Positions 8,444-16,361 of a stretch of DNA of 25,921 nucleotides are shown piece by piece. The position numbers and the translations under genes were made by a program. Under the pieces are notes generated by a model. The model ran no database searches. It was not told the DNA's origin and saw nothing but the letters and a program-made list of their open reading frames with translations. The stretch spans positions 1 through 25,921 of the IMG/VR virus record IMGVR_UViG_3300025289_000112; one strand, written 5' to 3'. Position 1 is the first letter of the stretch, and every line of letters begins with the position of its first letter. Source of the stretch: a virus.

Positions 8444-8745
8444 GGCCCCTCCTCCAGAGCTTCCAGGAGGGCGAGCCTGAGCGCCGCTTTCCGTGTGGCC
8501 GAGATGAGGGCCACGGGCGCAGCCTGAAGGAACTCGTCCAGGACCATGCACAGCGTGGCCGCCAGGCGGGCGATGTCCATACGATCGCCACTGTCCCCGA
8601 CACGGCGGTAACGGCCGGTCTCGGAATCCCAGAGGATCTCCACGCACTCCCCCTGGACCGCGCCCGTCCAGTGCTGGAAACGCCGCGTCGCGGAACCGAT
8701 CCGTTCCCAGCCTCCTGCTTGCAACTCAGCCAGTGTCTTCGGCAT
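8440..8745 (-). CDS. Hypothetical protein (101 aa) in tail-appendage cluster
   Basis: The ATG at 8745 overlaps the stop of the tail-fibre-like gene as TGATG, and the gene's own stop overlaps the GNAT start as ATGA. The product begins MPKTLAELQAGGWERIG, has a beta-rich middle (CVEILWDSETGRYRRVGD) and ends in a helical, alanine/leucine-rich segment. There is no membrane segment or recognised motif. Its position between appendage proteins and the acetyltransferase makes a minor tail protein or chaperone possible. I do not recognise the family. Confidence 0.7.
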   Translation of the reverse strand: MPKTLAELQAGGWERIGSATRRFQHWTGAVQGECVEILWDSETGRYRRVGDSGDRMDIARLAATLCMVLDEFLQAAPVALISATRKAALRLALLEALEEGP

Positions 8746-9641
8746 CAGACAAGCACTCCTATGATCTCTGCCCAGTGCACGGTATTTGCAAACGCATTCC
8801 CGGCAGTCGCGTTTTTCATGGCGGCCATGATGTCATCGCCCGCTGCGTAGGACGCAAGCGGCGAAGCCTCCGTGCCTTCCGCGTACACTCTGATCTGCGT
8901 GTTTTCAGCGCCGGTGTTGCTCGCGCACGACGTGAATATACCGGTACTGATCTTCTTGACGCCGACCTGGAACGTGTATGTGTCTACCGCAGCACCCGCA
9001 GTCGCAACACCCAAGGCGGTAATCGCCTTGAAAGTCTTACCGGCGGGTACGGTCCACTTCTGATTCGTGTTCGTACTGCCCATAAATCCGGCAGTATTGG
9101 ACCCGGCTGCTAGCGCGGACGTGACATTGAATGCAAATACGAGACGGATCAATACGATGGCATCGTCAGCCAAAGCCGCAGTCGTGGTGCCGGTCCCGCC
9201 GTTGGCAAGAGGGACAGGATCCGCGAGCAGCGCCGCCGCGCCAAGGCCAAGGGTCGTCCGCTGCGCCGCCGCAGTGGCATCGTCAAGAAGCGCGAGTCCC
9301 GCTGCCGTGAGATCATACGTCGCCGCAGTCCCTGATCCTGTAAACTGAATCCCTTTGTTAACCGCTGACGTGAGTCCGGCGATAGCTGACAACTCCGCAT
9401 CCTGAGCCTGAACATTAGTGCCAATGACAACCCCGAGCGTGACCCGCTGCGCTGTCGCATCAGCATCGTCGATCAACGCTCGGCCGGCAGCGGTGCAGTC
9501 GATCTCCTCGCCCGCCCCGGCCCCCGCCGTAAATCGTCCAACCAGCTTGTCGGTCGCGGTCATCGCCAGCTTCGCGGCCACAAGGCTGTTGTCAGCGATC
9601 CCGGACGCTTTCAGATTGCCGTTCTTGTCGTAGAGCGGCAT
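8745..9641 (-). CDS. Tail fibre/appendage protein with fibre repeats (298 aa)
   Basis: The N-terminal half carries two copies of a phage tail-fibre repeat: AGRALIDDADATAQRVTLG near residues 52-70 and AGLALLDDATAAAQRTTLG near 113-131. A Gly/Thr linker of the LANGGTGTTTAA type follows, typical just before the distal domain of many trimeric fibres. The C-terminal 130 residues (from about VFAFNVTSALAAG) are beta-rich, with WTVPAGKTFKAITAL, and are the probable receptor-facing or capping domain. The protein is expected to form an extended trimer on the outside of the tail. The ATG at 9641 overlaps the upstream stop as TGATG, with GGAGG seven bases away. At 298 residues it is short for a full fibre, so it probably works with the neighbouring appendage genes. 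Confidence 0.8.
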   Translation of the reverse strand: MPLYDKNGNLKASGIADNSLVAAKLAMTATDKLVGRFTAGAGAGEEIDCTAAGRALIDDADATAQRVTLGVVIGTNVQAQDAELSAIAGLTSAVNKGIQFTGSGTAATYDLTAAGLALLDDATAAAQRTTLGLGAAALLADPVPLANGGTGTTTAALADDAIVLIRLVFAFNVTSALAAGSNTAGFMGSTNTNQKWTVPAGKTFKAITALGVATAGAAVDTYTFQVGVKKISTGIFTSCASNTGAENTQIRVYAEGTEASPLASYAAGDDIMAAMKNATAGNAFANTVHWAEIIGVLV

Positions 9642-9961
9642 CAGGTTTCCTCCACCCCTGAGATCGTGTAATCCACCATGCTCGCCGTCGTAGCCTGGCC
9701 CTGGATGATGTCACCAGCCTCCAGTACAAGCACCGAATCCAGAGCCTCGCCGTAATCTCCTGTCGTCAGCGTAGCCTTGAACACCACCCGGCTCGTGCCG
9801 GTCCTGTTGAGCCACAGCGTCACGGTCTCCGACGTGCTGTTGGAGTTGTAGACGGTGATGCTCTTGATGTACGCCGTCGTGCTCGCGGGACACGTATAGA
9901 CCGTCCCCTTGCTATTCGCCAACTGCCCATCTGCAAGAGCTTTGGTGGTGAAGGTGCTCAT
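9641..9961 (-). CDS. Small beta-sandwich-like virion protein (106 aa)
   Basis: The sequence is Thr/Ser/Val-rich, beta-type, with no membrane segment: a TVYTCPASTTAYIKSITVY segment near residue 20, then SETVTLWLNRTG, VVFKATLTT and LVLEAGDIIQGQA. This layout, in which strands alternate with short polar turns and end in 'AGD-I', is that of small phage appendage or decoration beta-sandwiches. It shares an ATGA overlap with the upstream fibre-like gene at 9958-9961 and a TGATG with the downstream one. A tail-appendage or fibre-tip role is inferred from the two flanking fibre-type genes. Confidence 0.7.
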   Translation of the reverse strand: MSTFTTKALADGQLANSKGTVYTCPASTTAYIKSITVYNSNSTSETVTLWLNRTGTSRVVFKATLTTGDYGEALDSVLVLEAGDIIQGQATTASMVDYTISGVEET

Positions 9962-10401
9962 ATTGCCGCATACCCTAGGTGCTTCGGATAACCAGAAGGC
10001 TCGAACTCCCAGCCGGTCGCGGAGCGGAACACGACGCTCTGGCCGTCCACCGGGGCCTGATCCGATGCACTCATGGCCCCAACCGGGATTGCCGCAGGAT
10101 CCCAGAACGGGTCCGTCCCGTTTGACCGCAAGGTCGTGCCAGCAAGCGCGAGAGCAAGCCGGGCCGGGGTAGATGCGGCCGATGCAGCGTAGAGATCTCC
10201 TCGTGTCGTCAGGGTGCTCTTAAGCGCGTACTGCGTATGGTCATCGTCTGTGAGTCCTCCGAGACTCCCGTGGTCGATCGCTGCGTCGGCCTGTTGGTAG
10301 ACCATGTGCAGCAGCCGTTCCTTCAGCTCATCCAGCCACCACCGCAGACGTGCAGGATCCCGAGGATCAGGGACGGGTGGTAGTTCCAGTTTGAAGCTCA
10401 C
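9958..10401 (-). CDS. Tail fibre/appendage protein with DHGSL-DDDHTQY repeat (147 aa)
   Basis: Residues 43-58 read IDHGSLGGLTDDDHTQ, the well-known phage tail-fibre segment that precedes trimeric stalks. Then comes a TTRGDLYAASAASTPARL unit, matching the common 'KGDLL..G.....RL' fibre repeat, and a short C-terminal tail (SGYPKHLGYAAI). The N-terminus (PPVPDPRDPARLRWWLDELKERL) is a proline-rich anchor followed by a helix that may dock onto the tail. The start is GTG at 10401, overlapping the nozzle-like gene's stop as GTGA. With the two genes after it, this forms an appendage module attached to the short tail. Confidence 0.78.
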   Translation of the reverse strand: MSFKLELPPVPDPRDPARLRWWLDELKERLLHMVYQQADAAIDHGSLGGLTDDDHTQYALKSTLTTRGDLYAASAASTPARLALALAGTTLRSNGTDPFWDPAAIPVGAMSASDQAPVDGQSVVFRSATGWEFEPSGYPKHLGYAAI

Positions 10402-13400
10402 AATGCCTCCAAGGCTTCCGCCTCGACTTCAAACTTGAACACGCTGATCTTGCCGCTCGCCGAAGGGATCGCATCCAAGACTGCCGCAGATGGATAGCCT
10501 GTCTCCGCGACTCTGAGCCGGAATGATCGCCCGACGCCGCCGATCGGGATGCGCTTGAAGGATTCAGTCGCCGTCCACGTCCTATGGTAGTCAGCCGCGC
10601 CTGCGTAGGTCCACGCCCGCCCTGGATTGTTCGGCTTCAGGATCAGGTGGAAGTTGTTGGTGACGTCGGACTCGCCGATCGCCTTGAACCATTTGAGTCG
10701 CTTGTTCTGGAAGAAATCGCCGAAGTCGATCATGAAGTCCGCGTACCAGTCGATGCCAGCGATGGCGTACGGATCGGAGTCCGCTGGCTGGTAGACCTGA
10801 TCGTCGTAGAAGGTCAACGTAGTTGCCGTGTTACCAGCAATGCGTGTACGGTAGAGATTCGCCGTACTGATATCGTACCAGTAGCAGTAGAGACCTTTGT
10901 ACTCGTCAGTCGTCCATGCCTTGCTCGTATCTTGCAGCGATGTAGCTCCATGAGTTCCCAAGGCTGTGCCTGCAAGCACAGCGATGGTGTCCTGATTCCC
11001 GTCGTAGGTCCCGCTATCGAGCTGCACGAGGAATCCTCGGGACGTCCCGTAGAGACCAGGTTCGTCGTTCTCATCCTCGACTTCCAGGATGGAGTCAAGG
11101 TCGATGTCGTACCGGCTCCAGATCCCTTGGGAAATGTCGAAGACCAGGGCCATGTCGTTCCGCGACGCCGAGGACGATGAGCAGGCAATCCAGAGTTGGT
11201 TCCGGGAACGGTGGATGGCCACCGATGCGTACTTGAGTCGGCCGGAGCTGAGCCCGGTCCGGATCGTCGTCTGGATGGACGGCCGGTTGGTCTGTGTCGG
11301 GCTCGATAGGTTCAGGGCGTTGTAGCCATCCCAGAGAAATACGTCACGCTCGGAGACGAAGAACTGGCCGGACTCGAACGGTATGACCGCCATCGGCCCG
11401 ACGCAGCCTGTGTCCTTGCTGAGGTAGCTCGGGAAGAATGGATCCGTACTTGAGCCCGTGAAGGTGATGGCCACGCGGCCATCCCGGAAGTGAGCCAGGA
11501 GCTGGTTCAACATCGGCTTCAAGCTGGTGCAGGCGTCGCCGGTGTCCAGGTCAGCGTCCACGTAGTCCACGGTCTGGTCGAAGCTGTCGAGAGCTCCGGC
11601 ATCCGAGAAGTAGATGCGGGTGGGATTCTCACTCTGACCAGCGACCCAGAGCCGATCTTTCCACGTCGCCACAAGGCTGCCCTGGGGGGCTTCCTCGTTG
11701 ATCGTGAAATCTGCCAGGGTGGTCCCAGTAGCTGATGGCCCGTCGATTCCTCCTGACGGAGCGTAGGTGACGGTGGTGTTGTCCTCCACTGTGGCGATGA
11801 GATAGATGGGAGGCGCATCAGCAGCACTACCAGTGGTCGCAACAGCGGTTGCCCATATCCTCCGCTGGTTCACCTGCTTGTCCGCCGATACCGGAAGCTC
11901 GATCGTGGTGATCTGCTGGTTCAGTGTCAACGTTTGCAGCACCCCAGGACTCGGATTCGATTCCGTCCCGCTCTCTGCGTTCCTGTACGTCACATAGATG
12001 TAGTAATCGCCGGCAGCAAAGGCCCCGCCTGCACCTACTGTAGTGATGACTGGAGTCGCTTGGGGGGCTCTGATGCCGACGTATCTTAACTTGTCGCCAT
12101 CATAGACCATCGGCCGCTTGCCGTTGTCGGAAGCGAGAAACACCCGGTCACTGTACTGAGCAGCGGTCCACAGCGTGCCTTTCACTAGACCACCACTGAA
12201 CAGTTTGATGCTACCGTTCGAAACATTCACGGCGTATAGCGATGTCCCGGAGACGATCAGCATCTCACGCTTCAGACTGCCGAGAGAGTCGAACCTTCTG
12301 TAGTCGTGGACGAGTTGACAGAACGGTGGATCGTAGGGATCCACCATGCCCTCATCCCTGGAGAGGCCGAAGCCATCTTCAGGGTAGAGTTGAGCTGTCG
12401 TCGTCTGGCTGCCCACAGTGCGCAGTTGGGTGCCTTGGCCATCGTCGAGCGGCAGACCAGCAAGCATGGTGTAGAACGCTGACACTGCTCCGGTCTCCTG
12501 GCCCCACGGAGGCTGGTGTTGGGCTGGGAGCGCGGCAAAGCCAGAGGCGTTGGCCTTGATGGCATAGACCGAGTCGATGACCCCGAAGGCCGTTGTCCCT
12601 CGCGTTGCGGGAGGCACGACTGAGATATCGGAAAACTTGTCCCCGATGCACCAGTGCGCGCTTCTGGCGGCCGCCGAAGGGTCGATAGGTGCAGTGATGA
12701 CAGTGTTTGTCGTGTAGGTCGTGTATCCGCCCGCAGCAGTCTCTACGAATGCAACCAGCTCTACTACATCGTCTACTGGAGTGGCGGTGGGATGCTGATA
12801 GAGTCGGAGGTTGATGCGGATACGCTTTCCAACGTTGGCTTCCGCCGACAAGGTGAGACTGCTCAAGGTCAGCGTCGGGTGGAGCGTCGTGCCGTCGTAA
12901 TACTGCCCGATGATCCTGTCGCTCAAGACCGAGATCGCTATCGGGGCGGGATTCGTTGCGTCTGTTCCAGCCCAGAGGAGCGTCTGATTCCGAACTGTCG
13001 TTTCGTTGGCAGCCAGAAGTGGTACATACAACAGAGAGACAACCCAGTTTCTCCCTCCCGAAATGTCGTTGGTGAAAAGGTCTCCAGCGGTGTTGGAGGC
13101 AACGTTGGCAACCCTCCAGTGGACGAAGCCGCCGTAGTGCGCTGGAGCGACAAGGGCTCCGGGATCAGAAGATCCGGCGAACTGGAGCCCTGAAACCCCG
13201 TTGACAAGGTCTCCGGTAAGCCAGTTGGTTCCCTCACCAATGGCGTAGCCGTCGTTGGCGTTGGGGCTGGAATCATCGAGAGTAATTCCGATTCCATCAT
13301 TGCACTTCCAGTAGCCGATAGCTGTGAGGGCTTCATCCGTGGTGAGTTCCCTGGTGTAGACCGACACGAACGATGGCTGCGTTGCTCCTGTCGTCATATC

Positions 13401-14105
13401 CATCCGCAGTTCAGCGATGGAGAACGCTCCGTAGTCCGTATCCCTGACAGTCCCGTTGGTGGTACTGACGCCGATGGTCCACGGATTCGAGTTGGTGATC
13501 CAGGATCCGATGACGAGCGTCTGGGCGGTGCCTACCGTGGCTCCAGCGTCATCCCTCACGGTGAAAGTGTAGGTGTTGGTGGCAGCGTCGGTGATGACGA
13601 GGGTAAGATGCCGGAAGAGGCCGACGATGCCGGCGCTGGAGCCGTTGCCATCGTTGACGGTCACGTTCCTAAGGGTGCCAGCCGTGTTGTCGTAGACCCT
13701 GAGCCGCCAGCCTCCGTTGTTGGTGTTGATCGTGGGGTCGTAGGTGATCCACAAGAACCGGCTGGTGGTCGTTCCTGACCCTTTGGAGATGATGGTCTTC
13801 TCGGCCGCGGGGAAGCGTTGCTTCTTCACGCAGCAGGAGAGGTAGAGCCTGTCGCTGGCCCCTGGCTGGTACGCCGAGAGGTGCTGGATGATGATAAAGT
13901 CGTCCAGACCATCCAACTGCACCGACGAATCCTTGAACGCTGTGCTCGTAATCCTGGTGTGACCGTTCCTGCGCTCCAGCGCCCGGTTGGCGAACTCGAC
14001 GTTCCTGAGATCAGGGCACTCGATCCGCGTGAGGTTGACAGGGATGGAGCGGTCGCTGAGACCAGCGAACCTGTCGATCGTCGCGTAGACGGGTCTAGAA
14101 CCCAT
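10398..14105 (-). CDS. Tail nozzle/stabilisation-like beta-propeller protein with inserted lectin-like domains (1235 aa)
   Basis: Residues 10-50 (DRFAGLSDRSIP, then CPDLRNVEF and ALERRNGHT) look like the N-terminal arm of tail nozzle or P22 gp10-type stabilisation proteins ('F-GG/GL...DL-NV...L-RR-G'). From about residue 595 to the end the sequence is propeller-like: LKREMLIVSGTSLYAVN, RVFLASDNGKRPMVYDG, WKDRLWVAGQ, SERDVFLWDGYNALNLS. A fibronectin-like segment lies at about 681-790. Between these are two units resembling LamG/concanavalin-type domains. The first (about 61-262) opens SVQLDGLDDFIII and ends VYTRELTTDEALTAIGYW. The second (about 263-520) opens YWKCNDGIGITLDDSSPNANDG. The expected role is the distal tail tube/nozzle, directly after the adaptor gene; the inserted domains would bind surface glycans. 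The ATG start at 14105 has only a weak ribosome site. Confidence 0.72.
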   Translation of the reverse strand: MGSRPVYATIDRFAGLSDRSIPVNLTRIECPDLRNVEFANRALERRNGHTRITSTAFKDSSVQLDGLDDFIIIQHLSAYQPGASDRLYLSCCVKKQRFPAAEKTIISKGSGTTTSRFLWITYDPTINTNNGGWRLRVYDNTAGTLRNVTVNDGNGSSAGIVGLFRHLTLVITDAATNTYTFTVRDDAGATVGTAQTLVIGSWITNSNPWTIGVSTTNGTVRDTDYGAFSIAELRMDMTTGATQPSFVSVYTRELTTDEALTAIGYWKCNDGIGITLDDSSPNANDGYAIGEGTNWLTGDLVNGVSGLQFAGSSDPGALVAPAHYGGFVHWRVANVASNTAGDLFTNDISGGRNWVVSLLYVPLLAANETTVRNQTLLWAGTDATNPAPIAISVLSDRIIGQYYDGTTLHPTLTLSSLTLSAEANVGKRIRINLRLYQHPTATPVDDVVELVAFVETAAGGYTTYTTNTVITAPIDPSAAARSAHWCIGDKFSDISVVPPATRGTTAFGVIDSVYAIKANASGFAALPAQHQPPWGQETGAVSAFYTMLAGLPLDDGQGTQLRTVGSQTTTAQLYPEDGFGLSRDEGMVDPYDPPFCQLVHDYRRFDSLGSLKREMLIVSGTSLYAVNVSNGSIKLFSGGLVKGTLWTAAQYSDRVFLASDNGKRPMVYDGDKLRYVGIRAPQATPVITTVGAGGAFAAGDYYIYVTYRNAESGTESNPSPGVLQTLTLNQQITTIELPVSADKQVNQRRIWATAVATTGSAADAPPIYLIATVEDNTTVTYAPSGGIDGPSATGTTLADFTINEEAPQGSLVATWKDRLWVAGQSENPTRIYFSDAGALDSFDQTVDYVDADLDTGDACTSLKPMLNQLLAHFRDGRVAITFTGSSTDPFFPSYLSKDTGCVGPMAVIPFESGQFFVSERDVFLWDGYNALNLSSPTQTNRPSIQTTIRTGLSSGRLKYASVAIHRSRNQLWIACSSSSASRNDMALVFDISQGIWSRYDIDLDSILEVEDENDEPGLYGTSRGFLVQLDSGTYDGNQDTIAVLAGTALGTHGATSLQDTSKAWTTDEYKGLYCYWYDISTANLYRTRIAGNTATTLTFYDDQVYQPADSDPYAIAGIDWYADFMIDFGDFFQNKRLKWFKAIGESDVTNNFHLILKPNNPGRAWTYAGAADYHRTWTATESFKRIPIGGVGRSFRLRVAETGYPSAAVLDAIPSASGKISVFKFEVEAEALEAL

Positions 14106-14108
14106 AGA

Positions 14109-14852
14109 TCACACTGAGGGCACGTCCTCTCCTGCCGTGATGGTCGTTTCGAGGGTCCCTGTCCGGCTCCGGAATCCCCTGTACGGCCTGTTCTGGACGA
14201 TGTTCCCGATGACGGGATGATTCGTGAGCAGGATCCTCTTCAGCATCTCCTGGTAGTCGGCCTTGTAGGACAGGAGCAAGTCCCTGGACAGGCACTGCGG
14301 GAACTGGATGACAGCTCCGAGTACGAGCAGGCGGTGGTACTCGATCGGGAAACGGCGGTCGATCACATCGGTGTCAGCAGCACCGATGATGTCGTCCGGC
14401 AGGCCGAAATAGCTGTAGACCAGCGTGTAGCCGGAATCAGGCTTCGGCGTCACCCTGAACGTGAACAGGCCGCTGTCGTGGTCCCTGCCACGGAGCGTGT
14501 AGTACCTGGGGCGCGACTCATTCGAGAACCTGTTATCAAGTTCGAGGCGATCGTAGTCCTGCTGGTCGAACCAGATGAGTGTCCAGTTGGGCGAGTCCGT
14601 GAACTTCACGCCAGGCTCGATGATGGCATGGAAGTCGTCCGGCATCGTGTAGTCAGACACGCTCTTGGCAAGCTGGAGGACGGATTCGACTCTGAAGGCA
14701 GGATGATGCGCTTGGGCGATCGTCGTCTGGACGATGTAGTCGAGGGCGTACTTGATCTCGGTGTCTAGCGAGGTGTCAGTGACACCGATGCCGATGAGGA
14801 ACGTCTTCACCCTCGCAACGATGTTGCTGATGGTGAGGGTTTTGTACGCCAC
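14109..14852 (-). CDS. Head-tail adaptor / tail tubular protein A-like (247 aa)
   Basis: The product has an N-terminal helical region (LTISNIVARVKTFLIG, LDTEIKYALDYIVQTT) then a beta-rich middle with YTMPDDFHAII, WFDQQDYDRLEL and RPRYYTLRG. A C-terminal helical part (LLLSYKADYQEMLKRIL) follows. Sequences with an N-terminal helix bundle, a 'P-DF' strand and an 'RPRYYT'-type strand are typical of the gp11-like tail tubular/adaptor proteins that join the portal to the nozzle in podoviruses. The gene stands immediately before the nozzle-like gene, the usual order. The start is GTG at 14852, with GAGG nine bases upstream. Confidence 0.72.
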   Translation of the reverse strand: MAYKTLTISNIVARVKTFLIGIGVTDTSLDTEIKYALDYIVQTTIAQAHHPAFRVESVLQLAKSVSDYTMPDDFHAIIEPGVKFTDSPNWTLIWFDQQDYDRLELDNRFSNESRPRYYTLRGRDHDSGLFTFRVTPKPDSGYTLVYSYFGLPDDIIGAADTDVIDRRFPIEYHRLLVLGAVIQFPQCLSRDLLLSYKADYQEMLKRILLTNHPVIGNIVQNRPYRGFRSRTGTLETTITAGEDVPSV

Positions 14853-14863
14853 CGGTTACATCC

Positions 14864-15562
14864 TCAGGCGGGGGTCACGTCCGGGATCAGGGTGCCGTTC
14901 ACGAGCCACGTCCTGACTTGCCGGATGTCGTCCTTGGAGAGGTCTTTCCACGGCTTGCCGATGCGCTCGGAGGCGATCGCCTGCACCTTCGACCACGCGA
15001 TGCCGAGCTTCTGCGCCCTGTCCATCGTGGCCTTGATGAGCGGGCCTTTGCCGTATTCCCTCGGAGGGGTGTCGTCCTCCTTGTCGATCCTGGCTTCCGT
15101 GACCTTGGCTGGGCTTTCCACGCTGGCTTCTGGGTCCTGGTAGACGTAGAGTGGCCTGGTCTTCTCGATCTCGTCTTGGAGCGGCTTGCTCTTGAGGCAG
15201 CGGATGGCCGGGCTTCCGAGGGCTTTCTGGATCCACTCCGGCCGCAGGTTCTCTGGCCCGACGAGCTTGATGGTAGCTTCCGCCTGGGTGCAGTCCGTCC
15301 GCTCCATGATGTCGTAGATGGCGTCCACGTCGTGGTAGGTGAGCCTGGCGACCTCATGGTCGTAGGTCCCGTAGATCCCGAGCGATTCCTGGGTCTCCAT
15401 GTCCCACTTCTCAGCGTGCTGGTGGACGTGTCCGTGTCTCGTGTCGAACCACCAGTGCAGGTTCTCGAAGGGGATGGCTGGCTTCTCGCGCCAGTTCAGG
15501 TTCTCCCAGGGCCGGCCGATGCGCTTCTTGGTGTCGGTCCGCTTGTCGATGACGTTGGGCAT
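14864..15562 (-). CDS. Hypothetical protein (232 aa) in head-completion region
   Basis: The start at ATG 15562 has GGAG nine bases upstream. The N-terminus is basic, then a His-rich segment HGHVHQHAEKW follows at about residue 43. Next come a helical part with HDVDAIYDIMERTDCTQAEA and a C-terminal region with repeated short helices (ATMDRAQKLGIAWSKVQA, GKPWKDLSKDDIRQVRTWL). That end resembles a small DNA- or protein-binding helical module, and the histidine cluster could bind metal. Its place between capsid/decoration genes and the adaptor suggests a virion assembly or head-completion role, but I recognise no family. Confidence 0.7.
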   Translation of the reverse strand: MPNVIDKRTDTKKRIGRPWENLNWREKPAIPFENLHWWFDTRHGHVHQHAEKWDMETQESLGIYGTYDHEVARLTYHDVDAIYDIMERTDCTQAEATIKLVGPENLRPEWIQKALGSPAIRCLKSKPLQDEIEKTRPLYVYQDPEASVESPAKVTEARIDKEDDTPPREYGKGPLIKATMDRAQKLGIAWSKVQAIASERIGKPWKDLSKDDIRQVRTWLVNGTLIPDVTPA

Positions 15563-15563
15563 T

Positions 15564-15746
15564 CTAGATGACTCCGATCAGGAGCAGGAGACGTTCCCAC
15601 AAGGAAACGTGGTTGGGGTCTTTCGTTCTGCGCGAGCCGCAGAGGCAGCCGAACGACTTCGCAAAGCCCTTGGCCTTGGCGAACCAAGATACCTTGCGAA
15701 GCCGTCCGCACTGGATGCACCGCTTGTACTCGCGGTCTTCAACCAT
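15564..15746 (-). CDS. Zinc-ribbon small protein (60 aa)
   Basis: The start is the ATG at 15746, just two bases after the stop of the decoration-like gene; the much longer open frame extending upstream is an Arg/His-rich shadow of that gene. Four cysteines form a CxxC...CxC pair (C10, C13, C34, C36: KRCIQCGRL and FGCLCGSRR), fitting one zinc site. The region between them is basic and aromatic (SWFAKAKGFAKSF), and the end LWERLLLLIGVI is a short hydrophobic helix. The function is unknown: nucleic-acid binding, a membrane-tethered regulator or a small virion component are all possible. The ribosome site is weak (GAAGG about 10 bases upstream), so translation may be coupled. Confidence 0.65.
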   Translation of the reverse strand: MVEDREYKRCIQCGRLRKVSWFAKAKGFAKSFGCLCGSRRTKDPNHVSLWERLLLLIGVI

Positions 15747-15748
15747 CG

Positions 15749-16252
15749 TCACATGGCCTTCACGAACACGTCGCGTGCGGCGGTGGTCCCCTGGTTGCCT
15801 TCGCAGGCGATGAGCATCGGAACGTCGCCAGCGTCGAACGTCGTACCGAGGTTGACGATCTCGCCGTTGACGGTGGTGCTGAGTGTCAGCGCCGAACCGG
15901 CGGCCACATCCGCGGTCTCGCCGGAGACCAGCGCGATGGCCGGCCCGTAGGTCGTGACCATGATGATGTCGCCATCCGCGGCAGCGCGACCGGTGAGCCC
16001 GGACGTCGTGGTCAGGGCACCGGACCCGCCGATGCCCTCGTAGATGCCCACGAACTTGTGGTCGGACGTGGCAATGTCGGCCGCGGTGGACCCAATGACG
16101 ACGAGGGTGCCGTTGACGGACGTGTTCTCGTGGATGACGCTGGAACCGACCGTGATCGCCCCGTTGGCCTCGAAGATGCACTCGATCTTGTCGGCGTTGG
16201 CGAGCACCGTGTCGTTCGCGTAGGTGATGCCACCCAAGCGCGTGATCTTCAT
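15749..16252 (-). CDS. Probable capsid decoration/head-stabilising protein (167 aa)
   Basis: The product is Gly/Thr/Ala/Val-rich and beta-type throughout (TYANDTVLANADKIECIF, GAITVGSSVIHENTSVNGTL, DGDIIMVTTYG). It has no membrane segment, charged helix or catalytic motif. A compact beta protein in the slot directly after the major capsid gene is the usual position and character of a head decoration protein, which binds the outer capsid surface and stabilises it. A good GGAGG stands eight bases before the ATG. The spacer before it contains two hairpins in the mRNA. The assignment is from position and composition; a head-fibre base is the main alternative. Confidence 0.6.
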   Translation of the reverse strand: MKITRLGGITYANDTVLANADKIECIFEANGAITVGSSVIHENTSVNGTLVVIGSTAADIATSDHKFVGIYEGIGGSGALTTTSGLTGRAAADGDIIMVTTYGPAIALVSGETADVAAGSALTLSTTVNGEIVNLGTTFDAGDVPMLIACEGNQGTTAARDVFVKAM

Positions 16253-16283
16253 CTGTTGAGCCTCCTTGTGGAAGGTGGTTACG

Positions 16284-16313
16284 CCGCCAGCCCCCGATGA
16301 GCAGGGCTGGCGG
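16284..16313 (-). promoter_or_regulatory. mRNA hairpin between capsid and decoration genes
   Basis: CCGCCAGCCC (16284-16293) is the perfect complement of GGGCTGGCGG (16304-16313), giving a 10-base-pair GC-rich stem with a 10-base loop. No T-run follows on the minus strand, so it is not a standard intrinsic terminator for the operon. It is more likely an mRNA-stability, processing or attenuation element that sets capsid versus downstream expression. Confidence 0.55.
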
Positions 16314-16326
16314 TTTAGATCCCACC

Positions 16327-16349
16327 TGGCTGGGGAACACCCCCAGCCA
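16327..16349 (-). promoter_or_regulatory. Second mRNA hairpin directly after the capsid stop codon
   Basis: TGGCTGGGG (16327-16335) pairs with CCCCAGCCA (16341-16349), a 9-base-pair stem with a 5-base loop, 12 bases after the capsid stop. CACCTGG (16323-16329) and CCAGGTG (16353-16359) could pair instead, so two mutually exclusive folds exist. Like the neighbouring stem it lacks a T-run on the transcribed side. Confidence 0.5.
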
Positions 16350-16361
16350 AGTCCAGGTGCA

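Noticed and set aside
15747-16340. N-terminal extension of the zinc-ribbon gene frame, about 198 codons
   Set aside because: Arg/His/Gly-only composition in an alternative frame of the decoration-like gene; the real start is ATG 15746.
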